NCBI GenBank assembly: GCA_030549335.1
Contig: JAUKPH010000018.1
Location: forward strand, 744,001 to 808,000
Source of the DNA: Pontederia crassipes
Lineage: Eukaryota > Streptophyta > Magnoliopsida > Commelinales > Pontederiaceae
Direction of reading: 5' to 3'
Length of the DNA stretch: 64,000 nt
Shown here: positions 33,900 to 45,139 of the stretch, piece after piece
How positions within the stretch are numbered: position 1 is the stretch's first letter
Layout: every line of letters starts with the position of its first letter
Program-made: the position numbers and the translations under genes
The notes under the pieces: model-generated
Databases searched by the model: none
Told to the model about the DNA's origin: nothing
Seen by the model: the letters and a program-made list of their open reading frames with translations, nothing else

Positions 33900-35120
33900 G
33901 GGTTATTGGATGTGATCGTGAATGCTTTAGGTGTTGATCCTCACCAAATACAGTGGTGGATGATTGCCAACGTTTTCATCATTGTGCCATCATCTGGTGG
34001 TGGAGGTTCTTCAAGTACAACTTTCTTAAGTTGAACTTGGAGGTTATGTTGCTGATTATCATGAATTCTCGAATGGTCCATAGGTCTCCATTGAACTCAT
34101 GTAGTTGGTGCTTGTGAGGTCGGTGATGTGCTTCTTTGTGCTCTTTTAGTTTGCCACTGTTTTGTGAGTGATGTTTTTTCTCCCCTTGGTGATATCCGAA
34201 TTTGCATAGTTGTGGTTGCTGATGCTGATGGTAATGAAGTTAGTGTTGGAGACAAAGTTTGAATAGTGAGGACCTTCACAAGTGAGCTCCTCCTTGAAAC
34301 TTGTTCCTCTTCCATAACATATGCACTCGTCTCCTTAATATGTCATTTCATAGTTGCTGTCCTTGCTGAAGACTTAGTTCTTGGATGCCTTCTTCTTTGA
34401 TATGAATGCTGATGTTAGCATGGGGAGATGATGATAGTTGGGCTCTCGTTGATGTGCTTTGGATATTTAGATTTTAGAGAAGTCAGTTGCGTGACTTGAC
34501 TCTCTAACACATGTAGTTTTGATTCAAAAGCATCAAACTTGAGCTCTGTATCGAAAAGTCAAATCGTATCATCTTCTTCGATTTGCTTGTGAATTTATGT
34601 TAATTGAGCTGTCAAATTTTGAATGTGTTGATCTTGCATTTGAAGCTTCCTTTCGATTGTTGCAATAAGTTGACCCATCATCTCTTCAAGGTCAACTTTT
34701 GACTCAACAGAAGATTTCAATTTGCGAAGAGTTGTAACATACTCCTGCGCCTCCTCAAATGCTACAAATTTGAAAGTTGTCTCTCCATATTATCTATTTG
34801 ATAGCTTTGTGTGAAGAGTTGCTTCAGTAAGGAACTCAATTTGCTTGTGATAATGCTTTCTAGGTCCATGAAAAAGTCTTCATATGGAGATTGTTGAGGC
34901 ATCTTTGTGTTTTTATTGCTTGATGAAGCTTCGGTGTGAGCTTTATCATGTTAGACAATGACTTGGTTTTCCTCAATGTGCTGGGTCATGGACGTGTTTT
35001 CCTTCCCATTGGTAACAATTAAATGCTAGCAAGTGAACTAGTCACTCAAGTAATAAAGTGTAAGAACAAAGTGTCGAACCCACGAGAAGTTAACTTACTT
35101 AACTAAACTAATTTCACAGA
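33900..35120 (-). pseudogene. Possible retroelement gag-like coiled-coil remnant
   Basis: On the minus strand an ATG at 34902 opens MPQQSPYEDFFMDLESII and continues to a stop at 34762. A following frame reads EEAQEYVTTLRKLKSSVESK and then DLEEMMGQLIATIERKLQMQ, a coiled-coil pattern. Further downstream a basic, Ser/Thr-rich frame spans 34315-34097. The leader (GTGGGTTCGACACTTTGTTC) resembles internal 5' sequences of Tat/Athila elements. Identification is tentative. Confidence 0.4.
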
Positions 35121-35124
35121 CTAA

Positions 35125-36050
35125 TAGGAGACAACATAGATTTGGGTAAAAAGTGTGTAGAAAATAAAATTACATAAAAGTAAAGATCTAAAACTAACGA
35201 TGCATAGGTACTTAGGATAATATTCAATGATTCGAACAATTTGTAATGTCTGTAAAATCAAGTATAAACATGAAGTTCAGATTTAGTTTTTAGACTGATT
35301 AAGGACACTGAAGATATGATCTCCCTACTCGGGTAAATCAATTATTTTAAGGCAATAATATATGAAAGTATTTCTCACGGATATACCCTCAGTTATATTG
35401 AAATTAAGATGCAATATTATAATCCTTAAACTACTTAATCACCTTACGGGTCAATTATGCAGATCACACAATCTAATATTATGCATGGCTCTATTAGATC
35501 ATGACATGTATTGTTTCAACATAAAAGTTAAGAATTAATTCAAACATAAGATTATAAATTAAGAATTGATTACACTACAAAGTTAGTAATCAATCTAGAA
35601 ATCATTAAAATCAGAAGGAAAGCATTGAGCATAGCAACTGTATTTATAAAAACTAAATTAACTATTATTTGATTAATCAGAAGTCAGAGATTGTTCATAC
35701 ACTGAAACTATTGCAACTAAAATATAAAAGTAAAATTAAAACTAACAATACAGAGTACTACGACAGATAGATAGAATATGGAAATTTACAATATCATCCC
35801 AACAATGTGAAGAATAAATAGTATTATTTAGAAACAGCGATGAAATCGCTACGCAATCCTCACACAAGTCTACCGTACTGAAATCTTCTCCTTTGTTCTT
35901 CAAATGTTCTACTTCATTCTCTTTGGCTGCTAGACATCCCTTTTTATAGAGGCTCAGATGAAGTTTGAGAATAAACGAAAACCTTTTCCTTGTGAATAAG
36001 GTAAATTTTGAGTCCTATTGATTCTAAAAGTTTTGTCTTGTAAAACTCTA
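35125..36050. other. AT-rich, no gene seen
   Basis: Probably leader or LTR sequence of the retroelement remnant around it. No motifs identified. Confidence 0.35.
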
Positions 36051-36051
36051 A

Positions 36052-36831
36052 GAATTTGTTTGGCAAATAACTAATGGAGGGGTGGGATGGGGTGGTGTGG
36101 TGAGTGATGGGGTGGGGTGGCGTGGTGTGTCATTAGAAAGTCCATGTTTGAATAATAAATTATATAAGATGTGGGGTGGGGTAACGAAGGTTTTATTTGT
36201 ATAAAAGTCATTTTTATCCTTCATTATATATTTAAAGTATTTATAATCATTAATTAGGGGTGAGCATGAACTGAGATGACCTAGTCGCCCTCGCCCGCAT
36301 CGGCTTGGATTTTTCAAATTTTTTCTGACCCGATGGATAATTGGGTCAGGACCGTATCTCATTTCTTTGACACTCGGTCGGGTCGGGACCGAATCCAAGT
36401 TTTACATCCCGACCCGATTAAATATAGTATATTAATATTAAATTATTTTTACATAATATATTTGTGTTTGTTTTGAATAAAATTTTATATTTACTAAAAA
36501 GTTTTATTTAATAAAAAATATAGGTAAATATGTATTCATATTAGAAAAAGATAATATATCTCATAGAGAGAGAGAGGTGGTTTAATTTGGTAAGAAGAGA
36601 AATAATTTAATTTGATAATAAAAAAGGGAAAGAAGTTAATTTGGTCTAAAATAATCTATCCCTTTTCATTCCACCAATTTGGTGGAATAAAAAATGTGGT
36701 ATTTGAAAGGCTTAGCTATTCCACCCCACCCCTCTTAACTTAAATAAAAAATGTAACCAAACATGGTGTAACTAATTTCATTCCCTCATATGTCACCCCA
36801 CCCCTTTATAATCATCAATCCAAACAGATCC
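36052..36831. mobile_element. PIF/Harbinger-like element, 780 bp, TSD TAA
   Basis: Left end GAATTTGTTTGGCAAATAAC and right end, reversed, GGATCTGTTTGGATTGATGA form terminal inverted repeats, followed on both sides by GGGGTGGG-rich sequence. The 3-bp duplication TAA is present at 36049-36051 and 36832-36834, the size and sequence expected for PIF/Harbinger. The interior has no transposase; a GACCCG-rich patch at 36255-36420 may be a further nested fragment. Confidence 0.75.
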
Positions 36832-36999
36832 TAAAATTTCTAGACTAATTTGTTTCTAATTGATTCTTGGGACATATGGTAAGAGTTAGAGTCCTTGTGT
36901 ATTAAAAAGTCTTCCAAAAATAAGTTTCAATGTCGCAAACAATGTCCATCATGCCCCCTGAATAGATCTTCACGACTCAATCAAAATAGAATTTGAAGT

Positions 37000-37520
37000 T
37001 AGTCTGCAGCCATCATAGTGCGTGAGACATATTTCATGATCATGAATCGAGCTTTTCGATTGACACGTGCGATTACTATTAACTTCACATCCGGTAATAC
37101 ACTATTAACACCCCATGAAACTCAATTTAAGCATACACAACCTCTCTTTGAGATCCGTTATTATCGTTTCACGGCATGTGATGAAATTTTGTTTACCGAA
37201 TCACTAAAGGAACCGTGATACTTGCGTATCCGTGAACTTCAAATTTAATGGCCATGAGATATTTGTCACAGCCCATAAGTTTCTGAGTCGTGAAGTAAGT
37301 TTGTGCAATCCATAAAATGGGGAAGTTGATGCGTGAAAATCGTCTTTCACAGCTGTGAGAAATATGTAACGACCCGTGAGATCCTTGTCTTTTCGGCGAG
37401 CGATTCTGCCAGAGCTGTGAAAAGAGAATAGTAGATTGTTAAACCAACTTTCACGGCCTGTGAAGAAACATTAATGACCCGTGAGATTCAATAATTAATT
37501 TTTTGAAAGCTGAATTGTCT
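37000..37520. repeat. CCCGTGA-motif array (possible LTR remnant), copy 2
   Basis: Same motif style as 33230-33645: TCACGGCCTGTGAAG, TAATGACCCGTGAG, AACGACCCGTGAG, CACAGCTGTGAG. The two regions are similar in motif and spacing but not alignable base by base. Confidence 0.4.
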
Positions 37521-37691
37521 ATGTTTTGTGCACTTCTTCTTTTATTCCCTTCTTCCGCCATTTTTCATCAATAATTCTTGTAAAAATACGAATAGTCTGA
37601 GAAACCCGGTGGATGAAAAATGGAATGATATTCTTCCCAAAATACTTCTATGCTTTAAAAAATGGTTAAATATTTAAAATAAAAGCAATCT

Positions 37692-38690
37692 TACTCTAAT
37701 ACAAATTGTTGGATCACAATGTTGGATCACAAAAGCACCAAGAGTGAGGGTGATTTGGTGTTAATGATTTCACAATATACGTCACAAAAGCTTAAAATTG
37801 ATTTGATAAATTTTAAATAAATACAGTAGCAATCAAATCACATGTATAATAGAGCAGGAATGAGAGGGAGAGAAGAAATAAAGATAAGATGCACGGTGGT
37901 TAGTTGACAAGGTTCGGTCACACTTTGATCTACGTTCCCACTCCGATTTTTCGATCTTGAAATTATCGAAGGTTCCACTAACACCCTTCTTTGTTACAAT
38001 AGAGCAAGGAAAAACTCTTTATGACTTTTGCATTTTTTTCACTTCAAGAGATAAGACATCTTAATCGTAATCTTTCACCCACATTTTTTTCCTCTCAAAA
38101 GGTAAGGCACAACATCTTAATACTAAAGAGCTCAACCACCTATATAAAGACACTACAACACATGCACTATAACACTTTTACAATATCTCTTTTACAATTT
38201 TAAAGATCACACAAGAAAATAAGAGAGGATTAGAAGATTTGCAACTTTTGACTCAAATGGACCTTACAAATATTCTCCTTTAGTTTCCTCAACTATTCAT
38301 TCACCTTTGGGGCTTCATTTATAGCTTCCTAACTCCATTTAAATATTCGAGCTTGTTTCACACTTTTTTTATTGGACCAAAATATAATCGTTATAGTGCA
38401 TTTTGCACACTCACTGATCGATTGTTTTGTTGTCAGCTACACCTCATAGCCATTGAAAAAATATGATCGCTGGTGGGTTCTATATATTGACCGATCGAAC
38501 TTTTTCATGCACTGATCGATCAGTCACTCAATCACGACCGTTGGCTCTAATCGATCAACGATTCTTCAATTGTCATTCGATTTGCGTGTTTTTCATGTGA
38601 ACCGATCAATCAATATACATGGTCAACATGTTGGCCATATCGACCGACCACCTTGCACTATTTTGCATAGCTTTTTGCATCATTATCGAA
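37692..38690 (-). repeat. Possible Ty1/copia-like LTR, minus strand
   Basis: CTCTAATACAAATTGTTGGA at 37695-37714 resembles an inverted primer-binding site (TGGTATCAGAGC with changes) abutting an LTR end at TGTTGGATCACA. The following CACCAAGAGTGAGGGTGATT, and later GATCGATCAGTC/ACCGATCG motifs (38415-38660), are common in SIRE/Maximus-type LTRs. The outer LTR end was not found. Confidence 0.4.
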
Positions 38691-38906
38691 ATGAATTGTT
38701 TTTTCTTTGTTGAAAATTTAATAAGATTATCTATAATTTTTATATCAAATATAAATAAAATATATTCAAATATTGACTTCAAATTTAGTGCATAAAATAA
38801 CTCGTTCTTATTTAAAATGTTATAGCACTATAATTATAATTATGTTTAATCAAATTTATATCTTCAAAATATAATAAACTAGGACATACAAGCTTTATTC
38901 TGCTAC

Positions 38907-39250
38907 CTCATTATTGACATTTTCAATCAATACCATTTGGCACGAGTTTAAAAAATATTTACTTGTCTAGACACATCTATTTATATTATATATAATTATG
39001 AAAGCAAAAGCCAATGCATGACGTGACAAGCCGTGCACACGTGTTATCTATTAAAAGTTTTATATAAAAATTAATAATTTTTTACAATTTTTTCTAAATT
39101 CAATTCTAAATAATCACATAAATATCCTAACTATATTAAACTAGCATGATTGCATGAAAATAATCAGATATACAAAATTATAATATATTAACTGACAAGA
39201 TCATGTCTCCCAATTCTTATCCTAATTTATATATTGTTAATTTTTAAAAC
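38907..39250 (+). repeat. Left arm of long inverted repeat around the SPH gene
   Basis: About 345 bases that recur inverted at 40677-41044 with roughly 80-85% identity by eye. Landmarks: TCATTATTGACATTTTCAAT, AAAATATTTACTTGT, CTATCTATTAAAAGTTTTAT, ATAAATATCCTAACTAT and GAAAATAATCAGATATA. Confidence 0.8.
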
Positions 39251-39698
39251 CATTTGGATGCTTGATTTTTATTTTGAATTAAAACGTTTCACAAAGGATA
39301 AGTTGACTCGAAAGAATGCACCATACTCTTTTTAGGGGATTAGACAAGATAGTTGCTTATTATTTAGCAAATACAAAATTGTTAAATACAAGTGTTAAAA
39401 ATTAGCTAACAAACATAAACTAAAACAAATGAAATACGTTTAAACCCAAATGGACCATAAGATAATAAACCATTTTCTTCTTTAGTTAAATACTTTTCAA
39501 AAATCGCAACTTATATGTGAAAAATGTTCATATTCAATTAGGATTAATGCAAATTTCACATGTTACAAAAATGGGAGAAGCTTAAATGGAATTCTCGAGC
39601 CAAAATTTCCAAGCAATAAAACTGATCTACTAAGATAAGTACTCTTATTCCATGGATAATTAACTTCCGACAATCAAACAAGGACTAAACAAAATTAA
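39251..39698. other. 3' flank of the SPH gene inside the inverted repeat
   Basis: AT-rich, no other gene. AACCATTTGGATGC (about 39249) and AAACCCAAATGGACC (about 39444) are inverted to each other and might bound a small insertion. Confidence 0.4.
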
Positions 39699-40187
39699 TT
39701 AAGGAGGATGTTCTGGATGACGCTTAAAATCGTACATAAAATCCCAAGTCCAGTTGTCATTGTTCAAGGCATAGATTCCATCGGTTTCTATCGCCCACCA
39801 GCAAACTACGCAATGGCGATCATCCCTCACGGCATTGTAAGCGTCAAAACTGAAATCCATCGGCTGCCAGTCCTTCCAGCGGGCATGGCACCAAAACTCC
39901 GTGGTCTTGAGGAGACTCGACCTGAACTTCCACGCAAGCGATTCGTGGAAGTTGAGGATGTGCTCGCCAAGGTCATTGTCTTTCGATTGACAACGGATGT
40001 ACAATTTGATTCCTTTGCCCAAGTAGTTGGTAACGTTTACGTGCCGAACCGGGTTGATTAGGTCGGCAAGAGAACACTCTCCGGGTGGAACATGGAATGA
40101 GAGGATGATGATGAGAGGAGAGAAGAAGAGGGCTGTGAGAAGATGATGAAGATATGCAGTAGAGGAAGAAGTCCTCATTGAGTTCAT
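39699..40187 (-). CDS. S-protein homologue (SPH), intact
   Basis: Predicted secreted protein of the plant self-incompatibility S1 (SPH) family, 162 residues, the usual family size. The start is the ATG at 40187; the frame is open further upstream but without an ATG, and a TATA box lies 40 bases upstream. Residues 16-38 (LLTALFF...PPGEC) form a signal peptide, with cleavage probably around residue 37. Family motifs: HVNVTNYLG (49-57, with N51 a possible glycosylation site), LYIRCQSKDNDLG (62-74), LAWKFRSS (84-91), EFWCHARWKDW (97-107), HCVVCWW (125-131), DGIY (136-139) and the final WTWDFMYDF (146-154). Cysteines 66, 100, 126 and 129 fit the family's disulfide pattern. Uninterrupted, single exon. 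It lies between long inverted repeats. Poppy PrsS, from this family, is a stigma signal in self-incompatibility; most SPH proteins have unknown roles, so no specific role is claimed. Confidence 0.92.
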   Translation of the reverse strand: MNSMRTSSSTAYLHHLLTALFFSPLIIILSFHVPPGECSLADLINPVRHVNVTNYLGKGIKLYIRCQSKDNDLGEHILNFHESLAWKFRSSLLKTTEFWCHARWKDWQPMDFSFDAYNAVRDDRHCVVCWWAIETDGIYALNNDNWTWDFMYDFKRHPEHPP

Positions 40188-40226
40188 CTCACTCCCCAAG
40201 AACTAACATCCCTTATAGCACTCTAC

Positions 40227-40234
40227 TATTTATA
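40227..40234 (-). promoter_or_regulatory. TATA box of the intact SPH gene
   Basis: The minus strand reads TATAAATA at 40234-40227, 40 bases upstream of the ATG, giving a very short leader as is common for small secreted-protein genes. Inside the inverted-repeat unit. Confidence 0.65.
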
Positions 40235-40676
40235 TCATGTTTTCACATTATGCCCCTAAGCTTTAATTTTATCCCCACTCCACTCCTTTTAGCTTTTCAA
40301 ACACTTCAACATAAATCCAAAATGCATACAATATATTTACTTCTAACACCCATTCATATTTTTACAATTAATAAATTTTATATGCTTAATTTTTAAAAAA
40401 TGAAAAGAGGATATCATTCTTTGATTAGTTTGTTTCAAAGTTTTCTTTTACGCTTAAAAATAATTTCTCCTATATAAAAGAACCTAAAAATAAAAGACCA
40501 ATCTTTGTTTAGATGTCATTCCGTCTATTGGCTAGTTATGGATACTTATTATCTACTATTCTAACAAAATTATAACATATTAAATTTACCATTTTAAAAT
40601 ATACTCTTGTTTTATTTACACATTAAGAGTAATATGCACATTAGCTTTACTTTAGGAGTAATATGTATATTACATT
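40235..40676. other. 5' flank of the SPH gene inside the inverted repeat
   Basis: AT-rich upstream region of the SPH gene. No further gene. Confidence 0.4.
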
Positions 40677-41044
40677 TACATTTTAGTTTTAATCTTCCAA
40701 AATTAATAATATATTAGGATATATGATTGGGAGACATCTTAGGATCTTATTAGTTAATATATTATAATTTTATATATCTGATTATTTTCATGTAATCGTG
40801 TTAGTTTAGTATAGTTAGGATATTTATGCGATTTTCCAGGATTGAATTTAGAATAGATTAAAAATATTATTTTATTGAAATATAAAACTTTTAATAGATA
40901 GAACTTGTGATTGGATTTTCACGTCGTGCATTGACTTTTTCTTTTATAATAATCATATATAATATAAATAGATATGTCTCAACAAGTAAATATTTTCCAA
41001 GCTCGTTCCAAAAGGCATCCCATTGAAAGTGTCAACAATAAGTG
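40677..41044 (-). repeat. Right arm of long inverted repeat around the SPH gene
   Basis: Inverted match of 38907-39250. The homology fades outward beyond GTCAACAATAAGTGAG and inward beyond CCAAAATTAATAATATATTA. No target duplication could be fixed at the outer ends. Confidence 0.8.
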
Positions 41045-41049
41045 AGAAT

Positions 41050-41695
41050 TATAGGGGTATATGAAAAGATAAATAGAAACAAGTAAAGCATATATAATGC
41101 AGTTGTTTTTGTTTATATCCAATGCCAATAGTTTGTTTTGTCATTTTCTTTTTTGTTTCTCATTAATCTTAAATTATTTCCACAATCCTATGTTTCTGTT
41201 TCACGTATACAAGATATAAAAACTGGAAATAAAAAATTATTTTCAAACATATATTTAATATCATAAATTACCTATTTTGTTCGCCTTACATCTCTTTTAT
41301 ATCTTGTTCCTTTGTAAATAATGAAATTCATTGTTCTATTTATAAAAAAAGAAAATTAACATCAATATAACATTTTTATTTATTTACAAAATGTATTTTT
41401 TTTCTCTCGATAGTTTATTGGCACCATAAGTTTTTTTTCTTAAATAATTATTTGAAAGGAATAGTTATTTTTGTTATATATTCCTTTAAAGCCAGTTACT
41501 TTTGTGAGATTAATTTCCACAACTGCATCCTATATAACGATTCTTTTAGCGTGAACCTCATATTAATTAAAATTAAGTTGGTGATATTAAGTTAATTAAA
41601 AATTTTTTAATAAATTTAACCTTCTAGTTACCATTATTATTATTGCTCTACATGCGTTAATAAAGTTCACTAGATCCATTAATTAAACATGAACT
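41050..41695. other. AT-rich intergenic, no gene seen
   Basis: No coding sequence or repeat boundary recognised. Confidence 0.5.
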
Positions 41696-42080
41696 CCAGG
41701 GCGTGCTTGGTGTGCTCCTTTCGACATTCCTGTGCATCCTTCAATTCCTTGGAATGTAATTACCTTGAATCACATTCTAAACAAGTAGCATTGATGTGTT
41801 TGGTTTGATTAGAAATATAAAATAATTATAATAAAAAAAATAGAAAATATGTTCACTGCCGCTGCAAAATCCTTCCACTCCTTGCTTTCTTCCTTGACCC
41901 ACATATGCTATACATCTCTCAACGCCCCCTTGTCTTGCAATCTCCAGGCGATAAGGAGGATAAGATAGCTTAAATTTCAACAAGCTTTAAACATACCTCC
42001 ACCTTTGAAGCTCCAGATCTAACCTTTGAAGTTCCATCGACCCTAGTTGGAGCAAGAAAAGATATGCATCTTCTGCTTTC

Positions 42081-42083
42081 ACG
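42081..42083. repeat. CACTA target duplication ACG (left)
   Basis: ACG precedes the CACTA terminus here and follows the other end at 51326-51328. Confidence 0.8.
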
Positions 42084-42109
42084 CACTACAAGAAAATCGA
42101 GTAATAGCG

Positions 42110-42540
42110 ACCCAAAAATCATGACGCTAGGAAGACGCTATTGCGTCTCCGTGAGGACGCATCCAAGTAGCACCACAATTATGGGACGCGGGAAATCGAT
42201 ATCTAATGGCGTCGCAATAGAGTCAACAAAAATAGAGACGCTACTAGAGCCATGTGTTGACGCTCTCTCGACGTTATTAAGATGTGTGGCATCCGGCTGG
42301 GAGCAGTAGAAATGCGCCACAAAGTCGACGCACATGTGGTGCTAATAATGAGGCGCTATTCCGGCGCCCACGAGTCGCTAATGTAGATGCTATGTCAACG
42401 TTGAAGTGACGCAAACATAATGGTATCTGCATCGTCAATGAGACGCGAATATGGCGCTAAGAACGATATATTTAACTTAGCGTCGACTATGCCGGACGCT
42501 AATGTGACGCTCTGGAGGCACTACTTGCAGATTTTCTTTT
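42110..42540. repeat. CACTA subterminal repeats, left
   Basis: Many copies of GACGC(T/A)A and its reverse TAGCGTC, such as TGACGCTAGGAAGACGC, GGCGTCGCAATAG, GAGACGCTACTA and TTAGCGTCGACTATG. Confidence 0.8.
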
Positions 42541-42779
42541 ACCCAGACCAGCCTCATTTTTTTCCCTTCTCACACCATACAATTATATAACGCATATAAA
42601 TGCATTGATATTCATCACATGCAATATAAAAGCATCACAAACATAATATTTAACATAAGAATACGAAAAGTAATAAACTGAACTAAGAAACTATACGCAT
42701 ATATAAGTCTATAAGTAACAAAAGCATAGTTTGTATCCATGGTTTGTCTCTATCTTAGGTTTGGGAGTTATTGCTATCA

Positions 42780-43900
42780 TTCCGGACGTTCGATCCAGAC
42801 GAGCTCGGTCCATGGCCTCGCAGGAATGAATGATGTGTCGGAATCAATCCCTGAATCGCCTACAATAGCAGAGCCAACTTCTTCGACAACTGCTATGACA
42901 CCTACCGAGATATCTGCTCTGATAGCTACTGTGATTGCTGCGTTATATCAGATGCAGTGGATGAGCTTGGAGCAGATGGACCGTATGCATATCCTCCGAT
43001 TTTCCTACGTATCTTAGCGGCTATGCCAAGGCTACACATTTTCCCCTCATGTCGTGCCGGCCATCTCCTCCCAAAGAGCAGGGTCCTCTACGAAATAAAA
43101 AAATACAATCATATAATATATAAAGTATATATGAAAAAATACATAAATTAAAACATGATAAAACCAACCAAGAAACATTACCTGATGGCTGAATACTCGG
43201 ATCATCTTCGTACTTTTTAGTCATTTTTGCATTATACTCATCCTAAATAATTTAAACATTGTGCATTTAAAAAATAGTGCACTAATGTCAACAACCAAAT
43301 TAACTTAACATGAGACTTACCAGAAGTCTACGAGCAGTGAGCGTGAATAAGTCATTTGTCTTTCGGCTCTTATGCGTGGCCTCGTAGACCACGCAAAACT
43401 CTACGGTACCGCTTTCTTTCTCCTCCTATGATAAAGTTTCAAATTTGATAACATAAGTATAAGTCAAAAGTTTGATAAATTAAATTTGTATGTATATTAC
43501 CATGTCCCATCGATGCTCGTCAAATCACATCGACCCCCTGTGTGGATGTAGGTCTCGGGCTTTGAAAGACGGTTAACTCTTGCCTTTTTCGACTTTCTTT
43601 TCCATCGTTCATCCGTCCTTTATGAACATCAAATACTTAGACTTTCAAAAACTATAAATTTAATAAAAATAATTTAAAAGTAAACATACTTATCACTTCC
43701 TACATAAGGACTCCCAAACCGAACGCCTAATATGTCTTGGGCATCTTTGTATGCCCTGCTCCAAAGTGAGGTCGGCGGACGTGATGACCTTGGGAAACTT
43801 GTATAATCAATTTCGGAGGCATTTCGCAGTGACCTCCTTAAAAGTTCTTCAGATCGTCCATAAATTAAGATCCGGATGAAACTGATTTGCCTCCTACAAA
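42780..43900 (-). pseudogene. TnpA-like (Ptta/En/Spm) transposon protein gene, decayed
   Basis: Exon-like blocks on the minus strand follow the plant Ptta/En/Spm family: VWESLCRK near 43700; DERWKRKSKKARVNRLSKPE with TYIHTGGRCD (43596-43500); SGTVEFCVVYEATHKSRK with TNDLFTLTARRLL (43425-43325); DEYNAKMTKKYEDDPSIQPS (43245-43182); and EDPALWEEMAG then KMCSLGIAAKIRRKIGGYAY (43090-42965). Spaces between blocks look like introns of about 60-90 bases. A frameshift after EEMAG and stops in the first and last blocks show decay. In relatives this protein binds the subterminal repeats. Confidence 0.7.
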
Positions 43901-45139
43901 ATACGTTAAAACTTAGTAATTTTAAAATAATATAAATCAAATTATGTAATCAAATAGAAGATCGTACCGTAAAGGCTCGAAAGATGTCATCCCGCACTTG
44001 AATTGGGAGATCTTTTCAGGATTCTGCCCCTTCCGGCAAGTGGGAAAGAACGAAAGCACTGACATCCTGCACGGTACTAGCGGGTATGAAAGTGATCCTG
44101 CCAATTACAAAGAAGAATTAATTTTCAATGATAACAAAAACTATAACAAAATTTGCACAACTTACTTAACTTACGATCGAGCAATATTATTCATAGTGAC
44201 CACCCCATTATCGTGTAACCCCTCTTCATCACTCGAAGAGGAATCATCATCCGGTACAACTGGGTAGACTGAGAAGGTCCGACATCATCTACGGGCCCTA
44301 ATACATAATAAATCATTAGTGACATACCAAATTAAAGTTGTGATAATTGATACATTTACAGTAATGTTCTCATCTCGATTGATGTGTACCACAGCATGAT
44401 CAATGGCAGTCCGCTCGCTGATTGAATTGAGCTAAGTGCTTGTGATATCAGCGTCGTAGCAACTGACATTATTAAAAAATAATTAATATAATTAATTGAG
44501 AAATGTCAATAACAATAAATATATCACCTGGCGTAAGATGTCGCTCGCCAACGCTAGAATGTGATGAAGTGTCCGGTATTCTCATCGGTGGCGGTGGGGT
44601 AGCAACTATCATCATAAGAAAATACATTAAATTTGTCTCCTATTTAAAATTATGGAATATACAAAAAATAACTTGGTGTGACATGATGATCGTCGTCGTG
44701 CGATCGAGACGTCCCGACTATGTGCCCCGTCGATGGTGGAGCAACTGTCACAAAAGTAAAATATTTAAAAAACTCTATCTCCTACTATGTATCTCCTACA
44801 ATGTGTCACGTACTTGAAGTGATAAGCGGAGCAGACCCACCAATGAATCGCCTACTATGTGACGATCCGGCTACGTGCCCCGTCAGCGGTGGAGGAATTG
44901 ATATTATTAAAAAATGAATTTAACTATAATAATCAACTATAAATAAGTAGCTGACAATAAATATATTACCTAGTGATTGTGATGGCTGACTCATCTGGAG
45001 TGAATGCCTAGAAGAGCGAGATGACCCAGATGCTCGACCCCTAGTAACCATGATTGAAAAAAATAATCTTCTCTTATTATCGATAACCATATATAACTTT
45101 AAAAAGAAGTAAAAAGCTTATGTCATTAGAATAACTACG

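Noticed and set aside
36255-36420. GACCCG-rich patch as a separate nested hAT element
   Set aside because: One end looks hAT-like (AGGGGTGAGCATG), but no matching second end or 8-bp duplication was found.
40188-40199. Extended N-terminus of the intact SPH gene
   Set aside because: The upstream open codons begin at TTG, not ATG, and the TATA box spacing supports the ATG at 40187.
42064-42335. Open frames in the left CACTA subterminal region
   Set aside because: They cross the transposon terminus and the repeat array and have no motif.
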